Assembly: GCF_024158035.1 (NCBI RefSeq)
Contig: NZ_JAMZEK010000002.1
Coordinates: 496,001 to 560,000 of the forward strand
Source of the DNA: Dyella lutea
GTDB taxonomy: Bacteria > Pseudomonadota > Gammaproteobacteria > Xanthomonadales > Rhodanobacteraceae
Direction of reading: 5' to 3'
Length of the DNA stretch: 64,000 bases
In this document: piece after piece, positions 18,479-27,717 of the stretch
Layout: each line of letters starts with the position of its first letter
How positions within the stretch are numbered: position 1 is the first letter of the stretch
Position numbers and translations under genes: made by a program
Notes under the pieces: generated by a model
Database searches by the model: none
Seen by the model: the letters and a program-made list of their open reading frames with translations, nothing else
Told to the model about the DNA's origin: nothing

Positions 18479-18868
18479 ATGCAGGCGAACGGCACATTCG
18501 AGGTCACGCGGGAGTCGCAGCCACTGGCGGCGGTCAGTGCACCGGCCAACCTGGGGCGGCACACCATCGACAAGCGCTTCGAGGGCGATCTGCAGGCCCA
18601 CAGCGTGGGTGAGATGCTTTCCGCTGGCGGCGACGTCGCCGGCTCGGCGGGCTATGTCGCGCTGGAGCGGGTGACCGGGCGGCTCGATGGTCGTGAAGGC
18701 AGCTTCGTGCTGCAGCACAGCGGCACGATGGATCGCGGTACCGCCGCGCTCACCGTGCGCGTGGTGCCGGACACCGGCACCGGCGAGCTGACCGGCCTGG
18801 CCGGCAGCATGACGATCCGCATCGCCTCGGGGCGGCACGAGTACACGTTCGACTACACCCTCGGCTGA
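18479..18868 (+). CDS. DUF3224-domain protein
   Basis: 129 residues, cytosolic, no signal peptide. It shows the DUF3224 pattern: GYVALERVTGRLDGREGSF, LQHSGTMDRG, VVPDTGTGELTGLAGSM and a C-terminal HEYTFDYTL. These small beta-barrel proteins have no proven activity. Divergent from the DGPF-ECF42 pair across 240 bp; DUF3224 genes are often found near stress-type sigma factors, but no ECF42-type promoter is visible on its own strand. Confidence 0.8.
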   Translation: MQANGTFEVTRESQPLAAVSAPANLGRHTIDKRFEGDLQAHSVGEMLSAGGDVAGSAGYVALERVTGRLDGREGSFVLQHSGTMDRGTAALTVRVVPDTGTGELTGLAGSMTIRIASGRHEYTFDYTLG

Positions 18869-18881
18869 GCGAGCCGGCGCC

Positions 18882-21293
18882 TCACCCGGCCGCCGGTTCC
18901 AGCGTCAGCGTGTGCCGGGCCGGCCCCGGCAGCAGCGGGGTCGGGCGGCCGTGCACCCAGTCCTCGTGGCCGGCGCCGAAGAACGGCGACAGCGGGTTGT
19001 CGCTCTGCCCACCGGGCATGTGGAAGAGGCCGCGGTCCTCGTGGCCGGGCGAGACGTCCAGCCGCTCGGAGGCACCGAAGCCGGGTGCGGCCACGCGCGG
19101 CATGTTGCTGTCGCCGGGCACTGGCTGGTCGGGCATGTCGATCAGGCGGGCCAGCCAGCCGGGCAGAGCCCGCGCCAGCGGGTGGTTCACCGCATCGCGG
19201 TTGCGTTCGCCCCAGGTGCGGGCGGCGAGGCCGCCGGATTGCTTGCCGAGGGTGTCGACCACCTGCGTCGCCGAGGCGAGCAGCAGGGCGTGCCAGTCGG
19301 CATAGCGCGGGTCGAGTAGGTGCTTCGGCTGCTGCTGCACCAGCGCCCACACGGCGGCTTCCGGGTCACCGAGGCCGGGCCAGGCGAAGTCGGGAAAGCG
19401 TGCCTGCACGCGGGCGGCGAACGGCGCCAGCACCGCCTGGTGGACCTGCTGGCGGAACGCGCGCACCAGCCGGTAGGCGACGCTGTTCACGTCGGCCCGG
19501 CCGTTCCACGAACGGGTCAGCTCGCGCAGCTGCACCAGCGACGGGTCGGTGGCGCCGGCCAGGGTCTGCTGCAGCAGGTGCTGCCAGCGGCCCAGCAGCA
19601 CGCTGCGGTCGTCGAGCTGGATGTCCAGCAGGTCGCCGGGCGAGAACGCCGCGTGGGTGCGCAGGTCGTCGCGGATCGCCTGCGCACGGGCGCCGAGGTC
19701 GTGGCCGCCGTTGCCGAGCAGGGCCAGCCAGTCGCCACCCACCGTGCGGTTGTTGGCGGTCCACAGCCGGCCGCCGGGTGGATTCTCGATGCGCGGGTAC
19801 TGCGCCGGGGTGGCCCAGCCGGTCCAGCCGGTGCCGGGCTGGGACCAGTCGGCGGGCACCTGCGGGTCGAAGCCGTGGCGCAGCGGGATGCTGTTGCTGG
19901 CGATGGTCCAGCCGATGTGGCCCTGGTTGTCGGCGGCGAGCAGGTTCTGCGCGGGCATGCCCAGGGTGGGGGCGAGGTCGAGGGCCTGGTCCACGTCGGT
20001 GGCGCGCTCGAGCTGCATCAGCGCGAGGTTGTAGCCGCGCGGGCGATCGCCGGTCCAGGCCAGCGCCAGCGGCGTGGCGTCGGTGTCGGTCGCGGTGATC
20101 GGGCCCCAGCGGGTGTCCTGCACCGTGATCACGCGGTCGGGTGCGCCCTTCACGTGGATCGTCTCGCGGTGGTTGGCGATCGTGGCCCAGCCATCGGGCG
20201 TGCGGTAGCGTGTGGGATCGGCCGGGTCGCGCAGCACCCGCACCCAGTCCTCCCAGTCGCCGTAGCTGTTGGTGAAACCCCAGGCTACCTGGCCGTTGGA
20301 GCCGACCACCAGCGCCGGCGTGCCGGGCAAGGTCACGCCGCTGGCGTCGCGCGTGCCGTTCGGCGCAGTGGAGTCGGGGTAGCGCAGGCGTGCGCGGAAC
20401 CACAGGTTCGGCACGCGCAGGCCCAGGTGCATGTCGTTGGCCAGCATCGCCGCGCCGGTGCCGGTGAGCACGCCGGCCACGGCGAAGTTGTTGCTGCCGG
20501 GGCGGGCGTCGTCCAGCGCGGGGGCGAGCACGGAGGCGAGGTCGTGGCCGGCCGCTGGCGCGGCGGCGCGCAGGTCGAGCACAGCCGCGCCCGGTACCAC
20601 CGGATCACGCGACAGCGGTCCGGCCAGCGGCGCCTCCCAGAACGGGTCAGGTGCGAGCAGGAAATCCACCACCGGCGCCGGCAGCGCCGCGCGCATCTGG
20701 GCGATGCGCAGTTCGCGGGTATTGCGGCCGTCGCTGTTGAGGTCCAGGTACATCGCGGCGATCACCAGCAGACTGTCTTCCGAACGCCAGGGCTTCGGCT
20801 TCGTACCGAGCAGGAAGTATTCCCAGGGACGGGCCTTCATCGCGGCCAGCCCGGCGTTCACGCCGTCGCGGTAGCGGTCCAGCGTGTGCCGCTGGTCCGG
20901 CGGCAGCTGCGCGTAGGCCTGTTCGGCCACCGCGCGCAGGCGCAGGCGGCGGTGGGCCTCGTCGGTCTTGAGCGCTGCGGGACCGACCAGCGCCGACAGC
21001 TCGCCGGCCGGCAGCCGGCGCATCAGGTCCATGTCGAAGTAGCGCTCCTGTGCGTGGACGTAGCCCATCGCGTAGCTGATGTCGCCGCGCGTCCTGCCGT
21101 CGAAGGTGGCGGTGCCCAGCGCGTCGCGCGTCACGGTGACCGGGGCGGTCAGTCCGCTTGCGGCGACCTGGCCGTCCAGTCGAGCGCGGCCCGATGCCAG
21201 CAGGCTCCAGGCGGCGACGAGGGCGACGAACAGCAGCAGGGCGAGTGCGATCAGGCTGCGGCGCAGCCAGCGCCGGCGGGGAGGAGTCGTCAT
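18882..21293 (-). CDS. Penicillin acylase family (S45) N-terminal-nucleophile hydrolase
   Basis: 803 residues. A signal/anchor lies at residues 12-32 (SLIALALLLFVALVAAW), then an alpha-chain region, a spacer and the predicted catalytic N-terminal Ser267 of the beta chain in PGSNNFAVAG, with NDMHLGLRVPNLW downstream as in the family. Autocatalytic cleavage before Ser267 is expected. Substrates in the family include beta-lactams, acyl-homoserine lactones and other amides; which applies cannot be read from sequence. The start at 21293 forms an ATGA overlap with the upstream lipoprotein gene. Confidence 0.92.
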   Translation of the reverse strand: MTTPPRRRWLRRSLIALALLLFVALVAAWSLLASGRARLDGQVAASGLTAPVTVTRDALGTATFDGRTRGDISYAMGYVHAQERYFDMDLMRRLPAGELSALVGPAALKTDEAHRRLRLRAVAEQAYAQLPPDQRHTLDRYRDGVNAGLAAMKARPWEYFLLGTKPKPWRSEDSLLVIAAMYLDLNSDGRNTRELRIAQMRAALPAPVVDFLLAPDPFWEAPLAGPLSRDPVVPGAAVLDLRAAAPAAGHDLASVLAPALDDARPGSNNFAVAGVLTGTGAAMLANDMHLGLRVPNLWFRARLRYPDSTAPNGTRDASGVTLPGTPALVVGSNGQVAWGFTNSYGDWEDWVRVLRDPADPTRYRTPDGWATIANHRETIHVKGAPDRVITVQDTRWGPITATDTDATPLALAWTGDRPRGYNLALMQLERATDVDQALDLAPTLGMPAQNLLAADNQGHIGWTIASNSIPLRHGFDPQVPADWSQPGTGWTGWATPAQYPRIENPPGGRLWTANNRTVGGDWLALLGNGGHDLGARAQAIRDDLRTHAAFSPGDLLDIQLDDRSVLLGRWQHLLQQTLAGATDPSLVQLRELTRSWNGRADVNSVAYRLVRAFRQQVHQAVLAPFAARVQARFPDFAWPGLGDPEAAVWALVQQQPKHLLDPRYADWHALLLASATQVVDTLGKQSGGLAARTWGERNRDAVNHPLARALPGWLARLIDMPDQPVPGDSNMPRVAAPGFGASERLDVSPGHEDRGLFHMPGGQSDNPLSPFFGAGHEDWVHGRPTPLLPGPARHTLTLEPAAG

Positions 21294-22099
21294 GGGTTGT
21301 CGAATACCGCGAAGATGCCCGCATAGGGCTTGAGCATGAAGGCCGGCGCGCCGCTGTAGCCCTCGCCGTCCACGTACATCTGCGAGATGGTGCCGTCCAG
21401 GTACAGCGCATCGCGGCAGCCGAGGCCGTCGCGGAACAGGCGTGCGAAGGTGTGGAAGTTCACCGGCGTCTCGCTGACCGCGAACACCACCTTGTGCGGC
21501 GTCACCGCGCACACGCCGCTGCGCCATTTCACGCTGGCCGACTCATCCTCGAACTGCGGATTGAGCCGGTCGCCGATCACCAGCATCGGGCCGGACTGGG
21601 TGGCCAGCGTCACCGGCTTGCCCTCGGCCTTGAACGCCTCGCTGGTGCGTACCGCGGCATGGCCGTCCGGATACACCGCGAACACCCCGTTGGGGCGCAG
21701 CGAGAAATTGCCGGCGGCCGGATTGCCATGCGCCATGTTCAGCGGCACGCGGACGTGGCCGTCCTCGACGAACAGTCCCAGTGGCGCGTTGCGGCGGTCG
21801 TAGATGCCGGCGTTGGCGGCGAACAGCAGCCGCCGGCCGTGCCGCTCGCCCCAGTGCTGCAGGTTCTCGATGCTGCCGAAGGCGACGCCGTTGTCCGGAT
21901 CGCGCCAGTGCAGCGAGAGCGTCTGGCGGGCGAGGTCGATGGTCACCACGTGGAAGCGCTGGCCGTCGAACTCGCGCTCGGCGCTGTCCACGGCGCGCGC
22001 GCGCGGGGCGCAGGCGGCGAGCAGCGGCAGCAGCACGGCGGCACCCAGCAGGGCGGGCCAGCGGCGGGAGCGGGGAAGGGAGGAAAAAAGGCGCGGCAT
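21290..22099 (-). CDS. Lipoprotein of the phosphodiester glycosidase (NAGPA/DUF2233) family
   Basis: 269 residues from MPRLFSSLPRSRRW. A lipoprotein signal with lipobox LLAAC (Cys around 30) suggests membrane anchoring. The body shows family features: FAANAGIYDRRNAPLGLFV, NFSLRPNGVFAVY, TQSGPMLVIGDRLNP and the C-terminal LYLDGTISQMYVDG. Relatives remove GlcNAc from phosphodiesters or are uncharacterised cell-wall proteins. A GTG ten codons upstream is a possible start; the ATG is preferred for the compact signal peptide. Its stop overlaps the penicillin-acylase start. Confidence 0.85.
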   Translation of the reverse strand: MPRLFSSLPRSRRWPALLGAAVLLPLLAACAPRARAVDSAEREFDGQRFHVVTIDLARQTLSLHWRDPDNGVAFGSIENLQHWGERHGRRLLFAANAGIYDRRNAPLGLFVEDGHVRVPLNMAHGNPAAGNFSLRPNGVFAVYPDGHAAVRTSEAFKAEGKPVTLATQSGPMLVIGDRLNPQFEDESASVKWRSGVCAVTPHKVVFAVSETPVNFHTFARLFRDGLGCRDALYLDGTISQMYVDGEGYSGAPAFMLKPYAGIFAVFDNP

Positions 22100-22205
22100 C
22101 CCCCCGATGGTCGCCGCCCCGCGGCCCACGGTGCAAGCACGGCCGGCGGCGCGGTTCAGCCGGCCCGCGCCGGGACGCTACACTGCGCTTTTTGCCGGCC
22201 GCGCC

Positions 22206-22694
22206 ATGCCTTACTGCCCCATTGTCGCCACGCTCGGATACGTGCTGTCGCCCGACCGCCGCCGGGTGCTGATGATCCACCGCAACGCCCGCCCCGACGA
22301 CCAGCACCTGGGCAAGTACAATGGCCTGGGCGGCAAGATGGAGCCGGGCGAGGACATCGCCGCCTGCATGCGTCGCGAGATCCGCGAGGAGGCAGGCATC
22401 GAGTGCACCTCGATGCAGCTGCGCGGCACCCTCAACTGGCCCGGCTTCGGCAAGCAGGGCGAGGACTGGCTGGGTTTCATCTTCATCATCGACGGTTACG
22501 CCGGCACGCCGCTGGAGCGCAATCCGGAAGGCACGCTGGAGTGGGTCGAGCGCGCGCGCCTGATGGACCTGCCGATGTGGGAGGGCGATCGCCACTTCCT
22601 GCCGCTGGTGTTCGACGACGACCCGCGGCCGTTCCACGGCGTGATGCCGTACAAGGACGGGCGCATGCAGTCCTGGTCGTACAGCCGGCTGTGA
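22206..22694 (+). CDS. Nudix hydrolase, 8-oxo-dGTP diphosphatase-like
   Basis: 162 residues from MPYCPIVATLGYVLSPD. A complete Nudix box is present at about residues 39-61: GLGGKMEPGEDIAACMRREI then REEAGIE. The downstream sequence (GFIFIIDGYAGTPLERNPEG, MWEGDRHFLPLVF) matches the MutT/MTH1-like branch that sanitises oxidised nucleotides. Divergent from the lipoprotein gene; its stop overlaps the next gene's GTG (GTGA). Confidence 0.88.
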   Translation: MPYCPIVATLGYVLSPDRRRVLMIHRNARPDDQHLGKYNGLGGKMEPGEDIAACMRREIREEAGIECTSMQLRGTLNWPGFGKQGEDWLGFIFIIDGYAGTPLERNPEGTLEWVERARLMDLPMWEGDRHFLPLVFDDDPRPFHGVMPYKDGRMQSWSYSRL

Positions 22695-23092
22695 GCGACT
22701 TGCGAAAGTTGATCCGCATCGTCGTGGCGGTGATCCGTGACGAGGCGGGCCGCGTGCTGCTGGTGCGCAAGCGCGGCGCCACGGTGTTCCAGCAACCCGG
22801 CGGCAAGCGCGATCCGGGCGATGCCGATGATCTCGCCACGCTGGCGCGCGAGCTGCGCGAGGAACTGGGCGTGGCGCTGGTGTCCGGGTCCGCGCGCCAC
22901 CTGTGGCGGGCCAGCGCGCCGGCGGCGAACGAGCCGGGGCACGTGGTGGAGGGCGAGGTGTACGCCGTGGCGATCGAGGGGCTCCCCTCCGCCTGCGCCG
23001 AGATCGAGACGCTGCGCTGGATCGATCCGGCCGATCCCGGCGACCTGCCGATCGCCCGACTGAGTCGCGAACACATCCTGCCGCGCCTCTGA
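22691..23092 (+). CDS. Nudix-domain protein with an altered Nudix box
   Basis: 133 residues, GTG start overlapping the stop of the upstream Nudix gene. The Nudix helix ends normally (RELREELGV), but the loop GGKRDPGDADDLATLA is one residue longer than GX5EX7 and has Asp/Ala rather than Glu at the upstream position. The REXXEE core that binds metal is intact, so activity remains possible. Substrate unknown. The two Nudix genes are translationally coupled. Confidence 0.8.
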   Translation: MSDLRKLIRIVVAVIRDEAGRVLLVRKRGATVFQQPGGKRDPGDADDLATLARELREELGVALVSGSARHLWRASAPAANEPGHVVEGEVYAVAIEGLPSACAEIETLRWIDPADPGDLPIARLSREHILPRL

Positions 23093-23196
23093 ACGGACAA
23101 TGGCGTCGCGCTTGACGCCGGCACGGGCGCGCGCGGACGATGCCGGCGCCCGCAGGCCGCAGTGGCCTGCGTTCCACCCGTCAGGAGCAGGTTTTC

Positions 23197-23589
23197 ATGG
23201 ATCGATTTTCGACGCGCGTCATCGGCCTGGTTGCCTTCGGTGCCGCCTCCACCGCCGCGATCGCCGGCGCCCCGGCCAAGCCGCACTGGCTGAGCTTTCC
23301 CGCCGATGCGCCGCTGCGCGCGACGATTACCCTGCTGCCGAAACAGGGCGACGTGGGTCGCGAAACGCCGATCTACACCGGCTACGCGCCCGTGCTGGCG
23401 TTCCATCCGGGCAGCGACGACGTGAGTTGCCGGCTCGATCTGGGTGGGCATGATGCCCACCTCGACCCGGGCGCCACGCGCACGGTGGGCGTGGACTGTT
23501 TCGAGGTACTCAAGGTGCGAGACGACAAGCTGTCGTTCGTGGTGCTCGAGGGTGGGCGCAAGGTCGGCGAGGGTGTGCTGCTGCGCTGA
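23197..23589 (+). CDS. Small secreted protein of unknown function
   Basis: 130 residues from MDRFSTRVIGLVAFG, with AGGAG 9 nt upstream, which sets this start over a frame 19 codons longer. The signal peptide ends near AIAGA. The mature protein is predicted all-beta, with two cysteines (DVSCRLDLG and VDCFEVLK) that may form a disulfide and repeated short strands; no family recognised. Followed by 226 bp without features before SURF1. Confidence 0.65.
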   Translation: MDRFSTRVIGLVAFGAASTAAIAGAPAKPHWLSFPADAPLRATITLLPKQGDVGRETPIYTGYAPVLAFHPGSDDVSCRLDLGGHDAHLDPGATRTVGVDCFEVLKVRDDKLSFVVLEGGRKVGEGVLLR

Positions 23590-23815
23590 TCCGGCTGGGG
23601 GGATTGGGCCGGCTCAGCTGGGCCGGCCAGATGACGCTGCCGCATCAGCGCCCGGCCGTCGGCCTGCCGCTCCGGCCGGACGTCATGGTTCAGCTGGCGC
23701 TCGCCGCAGGACTGGGGCGGAGCACCTTCCGGACCTTCCGGGCGCATCGTCGCGCGCGCAGGGCGTGGTGCATGCGGGGCAATAGAATCGCTGTCTCCGA
23801 CATGAGGATCGCCCG
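23590..23815. other. Intergenic stretch with no recognised feature
   Basis: 226 bp between the small secreted protein and the SURF1-family gene. No hairpin with a T-run and no strong promoter was identified by eye. Confidence 0.5.
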
Positions 23816-24592
23816 ATGACCGATGAATCCTCCAGCCCCGCGGCGAAAGATCAGCCGCGCGGCCCGCTCGCGCTTGCCATGCTGGCGCTGCTCGGCCTGG
23901 TGCTGTTCGCCGGCTTCATCGCGCTGGGTACCTGGCAGGTCCACCGGCTGGGGTGGAAGCGGGCGCTGATCGCCCACGTCGACGCGCGCGTGCATGCGCC
24001 GCCGGTGGACGCGCCCGGCCCCGCACAGTGGCCGCGCGTGACCGCGGCCACCGATGAGTACCGGCACGTGCGGTTGCACGGCACCTTCCTGTACGACCGC
24101 TCGACCTACGTGTGGGCGGCGACGGCCGAGGGCAGCGGACTCTGGGTGATGACCCCGCTGCGCCGCGACGATGGCTCGCTGGTGCTGGTCAACCGCGGCT
24201 TCGTGACGCCGGAATGGTGTGGCCGCAGCGGCAGCTGCGCGCCCGGTGCCGCCGGGGAGGTGACCGTGACCGGCCTGCTGCGGCTCAGCGAGCCGCCGGG
24301 CTTCCTGCGCCACAACGACCCGGCGAAGGACGACTGGTACACCCGTGACGTGGCTGCCATCGCTGCGCGGCGGGCGCTGCAAGACGTGGCACCGTACTTC
24401 GTGGACGAGGACGCGGCCTCGGAAGCCCGCGTGCCGCATGCACCGAAGGGCGGGCTGACCGTCATCCACTTTCCCAACAACCACCTCAGCTACCTGATCA
24501 CCTGGTATGGGATGGCGCTGATGGTGCTGCTGGCGGGCTTCTTCGTCGGACACTCGGAACTGCGCCGACGGCGTGCGGTGGGGTCGGACTGA
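23816..24592 (+). CDS. SURF1-family cytochrome oxidase biogenesis protein
   Basis: 258 residues with an N-terminal membrane helix (LALAMLALLGLVLFAGFIALG) directly followed by TWQVHRLGWK, the SURF1 signature. A periplasmic domain (GTFLYDRSTYVW, VLVNRGFVTPEW) and a C-terminal helix (YLITWYGMALMVLLAGFF) follow. SURF1 helps insert haem a into subunit I of aa3/caa3 oxidases. It usually sits within a cox operon; here it is isolated, although CtaG and SCO genes lie about 25 kb away. Confidence 0.9.
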   Translation: MTDESSSPAAKDQPRGPLALAMLALLGLVLFAGFIALGTWQVHRLGWKRALIAHVDARVHAPPVDAPGPAQWPRVTAATDEYRHVRLHGTFLYDRSTYVWAATAEGSGLWVMTPLRRDDGSLVLVNRGFVTPEWCGRSGSCAPGAAGEVTVTGLLRLSEPPGFLRHNDPAKDDWYTRDVAAIAARRALQDVAPYFVDEDAASEARVPHAPKGGLTVIHFPNNHLSYLITWYGMALMVLLAGFFVGHSELRRRRAVGSD

Positions 24593-24627
24593 GGTTTTCG
24601 GCTGGTCGTGATTGCGCGGGTGCGGCT

Positions 24628-25065
24628 TCAGTGACCGAAGCGATGGTCGTTGAAATGACCTTGGCCGCCGCTGATCGTGAAGCTCATGCCGCCGGACGGA
24701 TGGTCGCAGTCACCGAACGCCTTGGTGACGCTCACCGTACCGGTCTGGTAGTTGCCGCTGAGGTGGTTGCCGGCCACCACGCCCATGCCCACGCTGCCAT
24801 GCACCTGGGGCTGGTTGTAGGTGGCGTCGTCGCAGGTATCGGCCGGGGCATTGGCGGCGAGGCTGGCGTCGGTGGTGCCGCTGGTGTCGCCGTAGTAGAC
24901 ACCCGGTGCCGTGCTGGCGCTGGCGGGCCTGGCGGCGCTGCTGCTGGCGGCGGGAACGGCGCCCGGCGGGAGCTTCAGATTGAGTGGCTGGCTTGCGCTC
25001 TGTGCTGCGGCAGAGGTTGCTAGCGCACTGGCAAGGAGCAGGCAGAGGGGTCGATGGATGGTCAT
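24628..25065 (-). CDS. Secreted low-complexity protein of unknown function
   Basis: 145 residues. Signal peptide MTIHRPLCLLLASALATSAAAQ, then a Pro/Ala/Ser-rich linker (about 28-55) and a Gly/Asn/Thr-rich C-terminal part with two cysteines (ADTCDDATY and FGDCDHPSGG) ending in His-rich GHFNDHRFGH. The composition suggests an extracytoplasmic protein rather than an enzyme. Convergent with SURF1. Not recognised. Confidence 0.6.
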   Translation of the reverse strand: MTIHRPLCLLLASALATSAAAQSASQPLNLKLPPGAVPAASSSAARPASASTAPGVYYGDTSGTTDASLAANAPADTCDDATYNQPQVHGSVGMGVVAGNHLSGNYQTGTVSVTKAFGDCDHPSGGMSFTISGGQGHFNDHRFGH

Positions 25066-25191
25066 GTGCGCTCCGCGGGTAGGGCTGTGTCAACGCGCGG
25101 GGACGCGTGACGTGCACAGCCATGCTTTGGGTGCCGCGGTGGTCGGAAGTTCCTGCCGCCGCGACAACGTGGCCAATCCGTTCAACTGTCC

Positions 25192-25272
25192 GTAGGAGCC
25201 CGCTCGCGGGCGATGCTCTTGCTCCTGATCCACATCGAAGCAGAAGAGCATCGCCCGCGAGCGCGCTCCTGC
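25192..25272. repeat. REPIN-like inverted pair of REP sequences
   Basis: Two copies of a GTAGGAGC..CGCTCGCGGGCGATGCTCTT-type element in opposite orientation (25192-25220 and 25244-25272), 27 of 29 positions matching, separated by a 23-nt loop. Each copy has its own internal GC palindrome. Resembles REP/BIME elements of Pseudomonas and Xanthomonadales, mobilised by TnpA-REP (RAYT) proteins encoded elsewhere. Confidence 0.8.
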
Positions 25273-25291
25273 AGGGTAGCGCGGTGCCGGC

Positions 25292-27529
25292 TCAGCTGGT
25301 GGTCTCGATCCGCTCGACGCGGCGCAGGCCGCGCGGCAGCACGCCGCCGCGGGTGGCGCGGTTGCCGCCGTACTCGACCAGGTCGGCCCACTTCAGCGTG
25401 AGCTTGCGCTGGCCGGCGTACAGCGTGACCTCGCCCTTGCCCTCGGCGACCACCGCTACGCCCACCACGCGCTCGCCTTCCGCCATCTGCTTCTTCGGAA
25501 TGTCGATCAGCTTGTTGCCCTTGCCCTTGTCCAGTTCCGGCAGCTCGGCGACGGAGAACATCAGCAGATGGCCTTCGGAGGTGACCACCACGATGCGGTC
25601 GCGCGACGGATCGGCGCTGACCTGCGGCGCCAGCACCTTGGCACCGTCGCTGAGGCTGATGATCTGCTTGCCGGCCTTGTTGCGGCCGGTGAGCGCCTCG
25701 AAGCGGGTGACGAAGCCGTAGCCGAAATCGGTGGCGAGGATCAGTCGCGTGTCGTTGTCGCCGGCGGCGAGCGCGTCGAAGCTGGCGCCGGCCGGCGGGG
25801 TGAAGCGGCCGGTCAGCGGCTCGCCGTTGCCGCGCGCCGAGGGCAGCGTGTGCGCCGCGGTGGAATAGCTGCGCCCAGTGGAATCGATCACCGCGATCTG
25901 CTGCGTGGTGCGCGCCTTCACCGCGGCGAGCAGGCCGTCGCCTTCGCGATAGTTCAGCCCCTCGGCATCCACGTCGTGGCCCTTGCCGGCGCGGATCCAG
26001 CCCTTCTGGCTGAGCACCACGGTGACCGGTTCGCTGGCCACCAGCGCGCTCTCGTCCAGCGCCTGCGCGGTTTCACGCTGCACCAGCGGCGAGCGGCGGT
26101 CGTCGCCATACTTGGCCGCGTCGGCGCGCAGCTCTTCCTTGATCAGGCCCTTGAGCTTGGCCGGCGACTTCAGCAGCACGTTGATGCGCGCGCGCTCCTC
26201 CTCGAGCTGGTTGGCCTCGGCGGTGATCTTCATTTCCTCAAGGCGCGCCAGCTGGCGCAGCTTGGTTTCGAGGATGTAGTCGGTCTGCTCTTCGCTGAGC
26301 CGGAAGCGGCTCATCAGCACCGGCTTGGGCTCGTCCTCGGTGCGGACGATGCGGATCACCTCGTCCAGGTTGAGGTAGGCGATGCGCAGGCCTTCCAACA
26401 GGTGCAGGCGGCGCTCGACCTTGCCCAGGCGGTGCTCCAGGCGGCGGGTGACCGTGGCGGTGCGGAAGCTCAGCCACTCGGTGAGGATCTTCTTCAGATC
26501 CTTCACCTGCGGCCGGCCGTCCATGCCGATCATGTTGAGGTTGACGCGGAAGCTCTTCTCCAGATCGGTGGTGGCGAAGAGGTGCTGCATCATCTCGTCG
26601 GTGTCCACGCGATTGGAGCGCGGCACGATCACCAGCCGGATCGGGTTCTCGTGGTCGGACTCGTCGCGCAGGTCCTCGATCATCGGCAGCTTCTTGGCGC
26701 GCATCTGCGCGGCGATCTGCTCGAGGATCTTCGACGGGCTCACCTGGTGCGGCAGCGCGGTGATCACCACGTTGCCGTCTTCCACGCCGTACACCGCGCG
26801 GGCGCGCAGCGAGCCGTTGCCGGTGGTGTAGATGGCCAGCAGCTCCTTGCGCGGCGTGATGATCTCCGCCTCGGTCGGGTAGTCCGGGCCGAGCACGTGT
26901 TCGCACAGGTCTGCCACGGTGGCGTCCGGGTCATCCAGCAGGCGGATGCAGGCGCTCACCACTTCGCGCAGGTTGTGCGGCGGGATGTCGGTGGCCATGC
27001 CCACGGCGATGCCCATCGAGCCGTTCAGCAGCACGTGTGGCACGCGCGCGGGCAGCCAGCTGGGTTCGTCCATGGTGCCGTCGAAGTTCGGCACCCAGTC
27101 CACCGTGCCGTGCGCCAGCTCGCCCAGCAGCGCCTCGGCGATCGGGCTGAGCTTGCTCTCGGTGTAGCGCATCGCCGCGAAGCTCTTGGGGTCGTCCGGC
27201 GAGCCGAAGTTGCCCTGGCCGTCGACCAGCGGGTAGCGGTACGAGAACGGCTGCGCCATCAGCACCATCGCCTCGTAGCACGAGCTGTCGCCGTGCGGAT
27301 GGAACTTGCCGATCACGTCGCCAATGGTGCGCGCCGATTTCTTCGGCTTGGCGGTGGCCGCCAGGCCCAGCTCGCTCATCGCGTAGATGATGCGCCGCTG
27401 CACGGGCTTGAGGCCGTCGCCGACGAAGGGCAGGGCGCGGTCCAGCACCACGTACATGGAGTAGTCCAGGTACGCGCGCTCGGCGTATTCCTTGAGCGGG
27501 ATCTGTTCGAAATTGGCTTGCAGGTTCAT
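25292..27529 (-). CDS. parC: DNA topoisomerase IV subunit A
   Basis: Catalytic subunit of topoisomerase IV, which decatenates daughter chromosomes. 745 residues. The breakage-reunion domain has the active-site Tyr122 in [11 protein letters not shown]; the quinolone-determining stretch [12 protein letters not shown] keeps Ser82 and Glu86, the residues of susceptible enzymes. A coiled-coil stretch and a C-terminal beta-pinwheel of ParC rather than GyrA type follow. parE is not in the window. Preceded by the REPIN pair on its 3' side. Confidence 0.96.
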   Translation of the reverse strand: MNLQANFEQIPLKEYAERAYLDYSMYVVLDRALPFVGDGLKPVQRRIIYAMSELGLAATAKPKKSARTIGDVIGKFHPHGDSSCYEAMVLMAQPFSYRYPLVDGQGNFGSPDDPKSFAAMRYTESKLSPIAEALLGELAHGTVDWVPNFDGTMDEPSWLPARVPHVLLNGSMGIAVGMATDIPPHNLREVVSACIRLLDDPDATVADLCEHVLGPDYPTEAEIITPRKELLAIYTTGNGSLRARAVYGVEDGNVVITALPHQVSPSKILEQIAAQMRAKKLPMIEDLRDESDHENPIRLVIVPRSNRVDTDEMMQHLFATTDLEKSFRVNLNMIGMDGRPQVKDLKKILTEWLSFRTATVTRRLEHRLGKVERRLHLLEGLRIAYLNLDEVIRIVRTEDEPKPVLMSRFRLSEEQTDYILETKLRQLARLEEMKITAEANQLEEERARINVLLKSPAKLKGLIKEELRADAAKYGDDRRSPLVQRETAQALDESALVASEPVTVVLSQKGWIRAGKGHDVDAEGLNYREGDGLLAAVKARTTQQIAVIDSTGRSYSTAAHTLPSARGNGEPLTGRFTPPAGASFDALAAGDNDTRLILATDFGYGFVTRFEALTGRNKAGKQIISLSDGAKVLAPQVSADPSRDRIVVVTSEGHLLMFSVAELPELDKGKGNKLIDIPKKQMAEGERVVGVAVVAEGKGEVTLYAGQRKLTLKWADLVEYGGNRATRGGVLPRGLRRVERIETTS

Positions 27530-27717
27530 TTTCTTCGATCAATCGGTTGGCGCGCCGGGAGCGCGAATAGCCGGCCGATGGTGCCAGAACGGACTGGGGG
27601 CGGACAGCTTGCGCAGTGCAGTCTGCCGTGCTGCCGTCGCAGAATCTGCGCCGGGGGCTGGCCGCGGCCCGGGGGCGGACGTATCGTGACGCGCACGTTT
27701 CCGGTCACTCCCCATCC

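Noticed and set aside
19320-21326. Plus-strand frame of about 670 codons opposite the penicillin acylase
   Set aside because: Shadow of the acylase; Val/Gly/Arg/His-rich and without start context.
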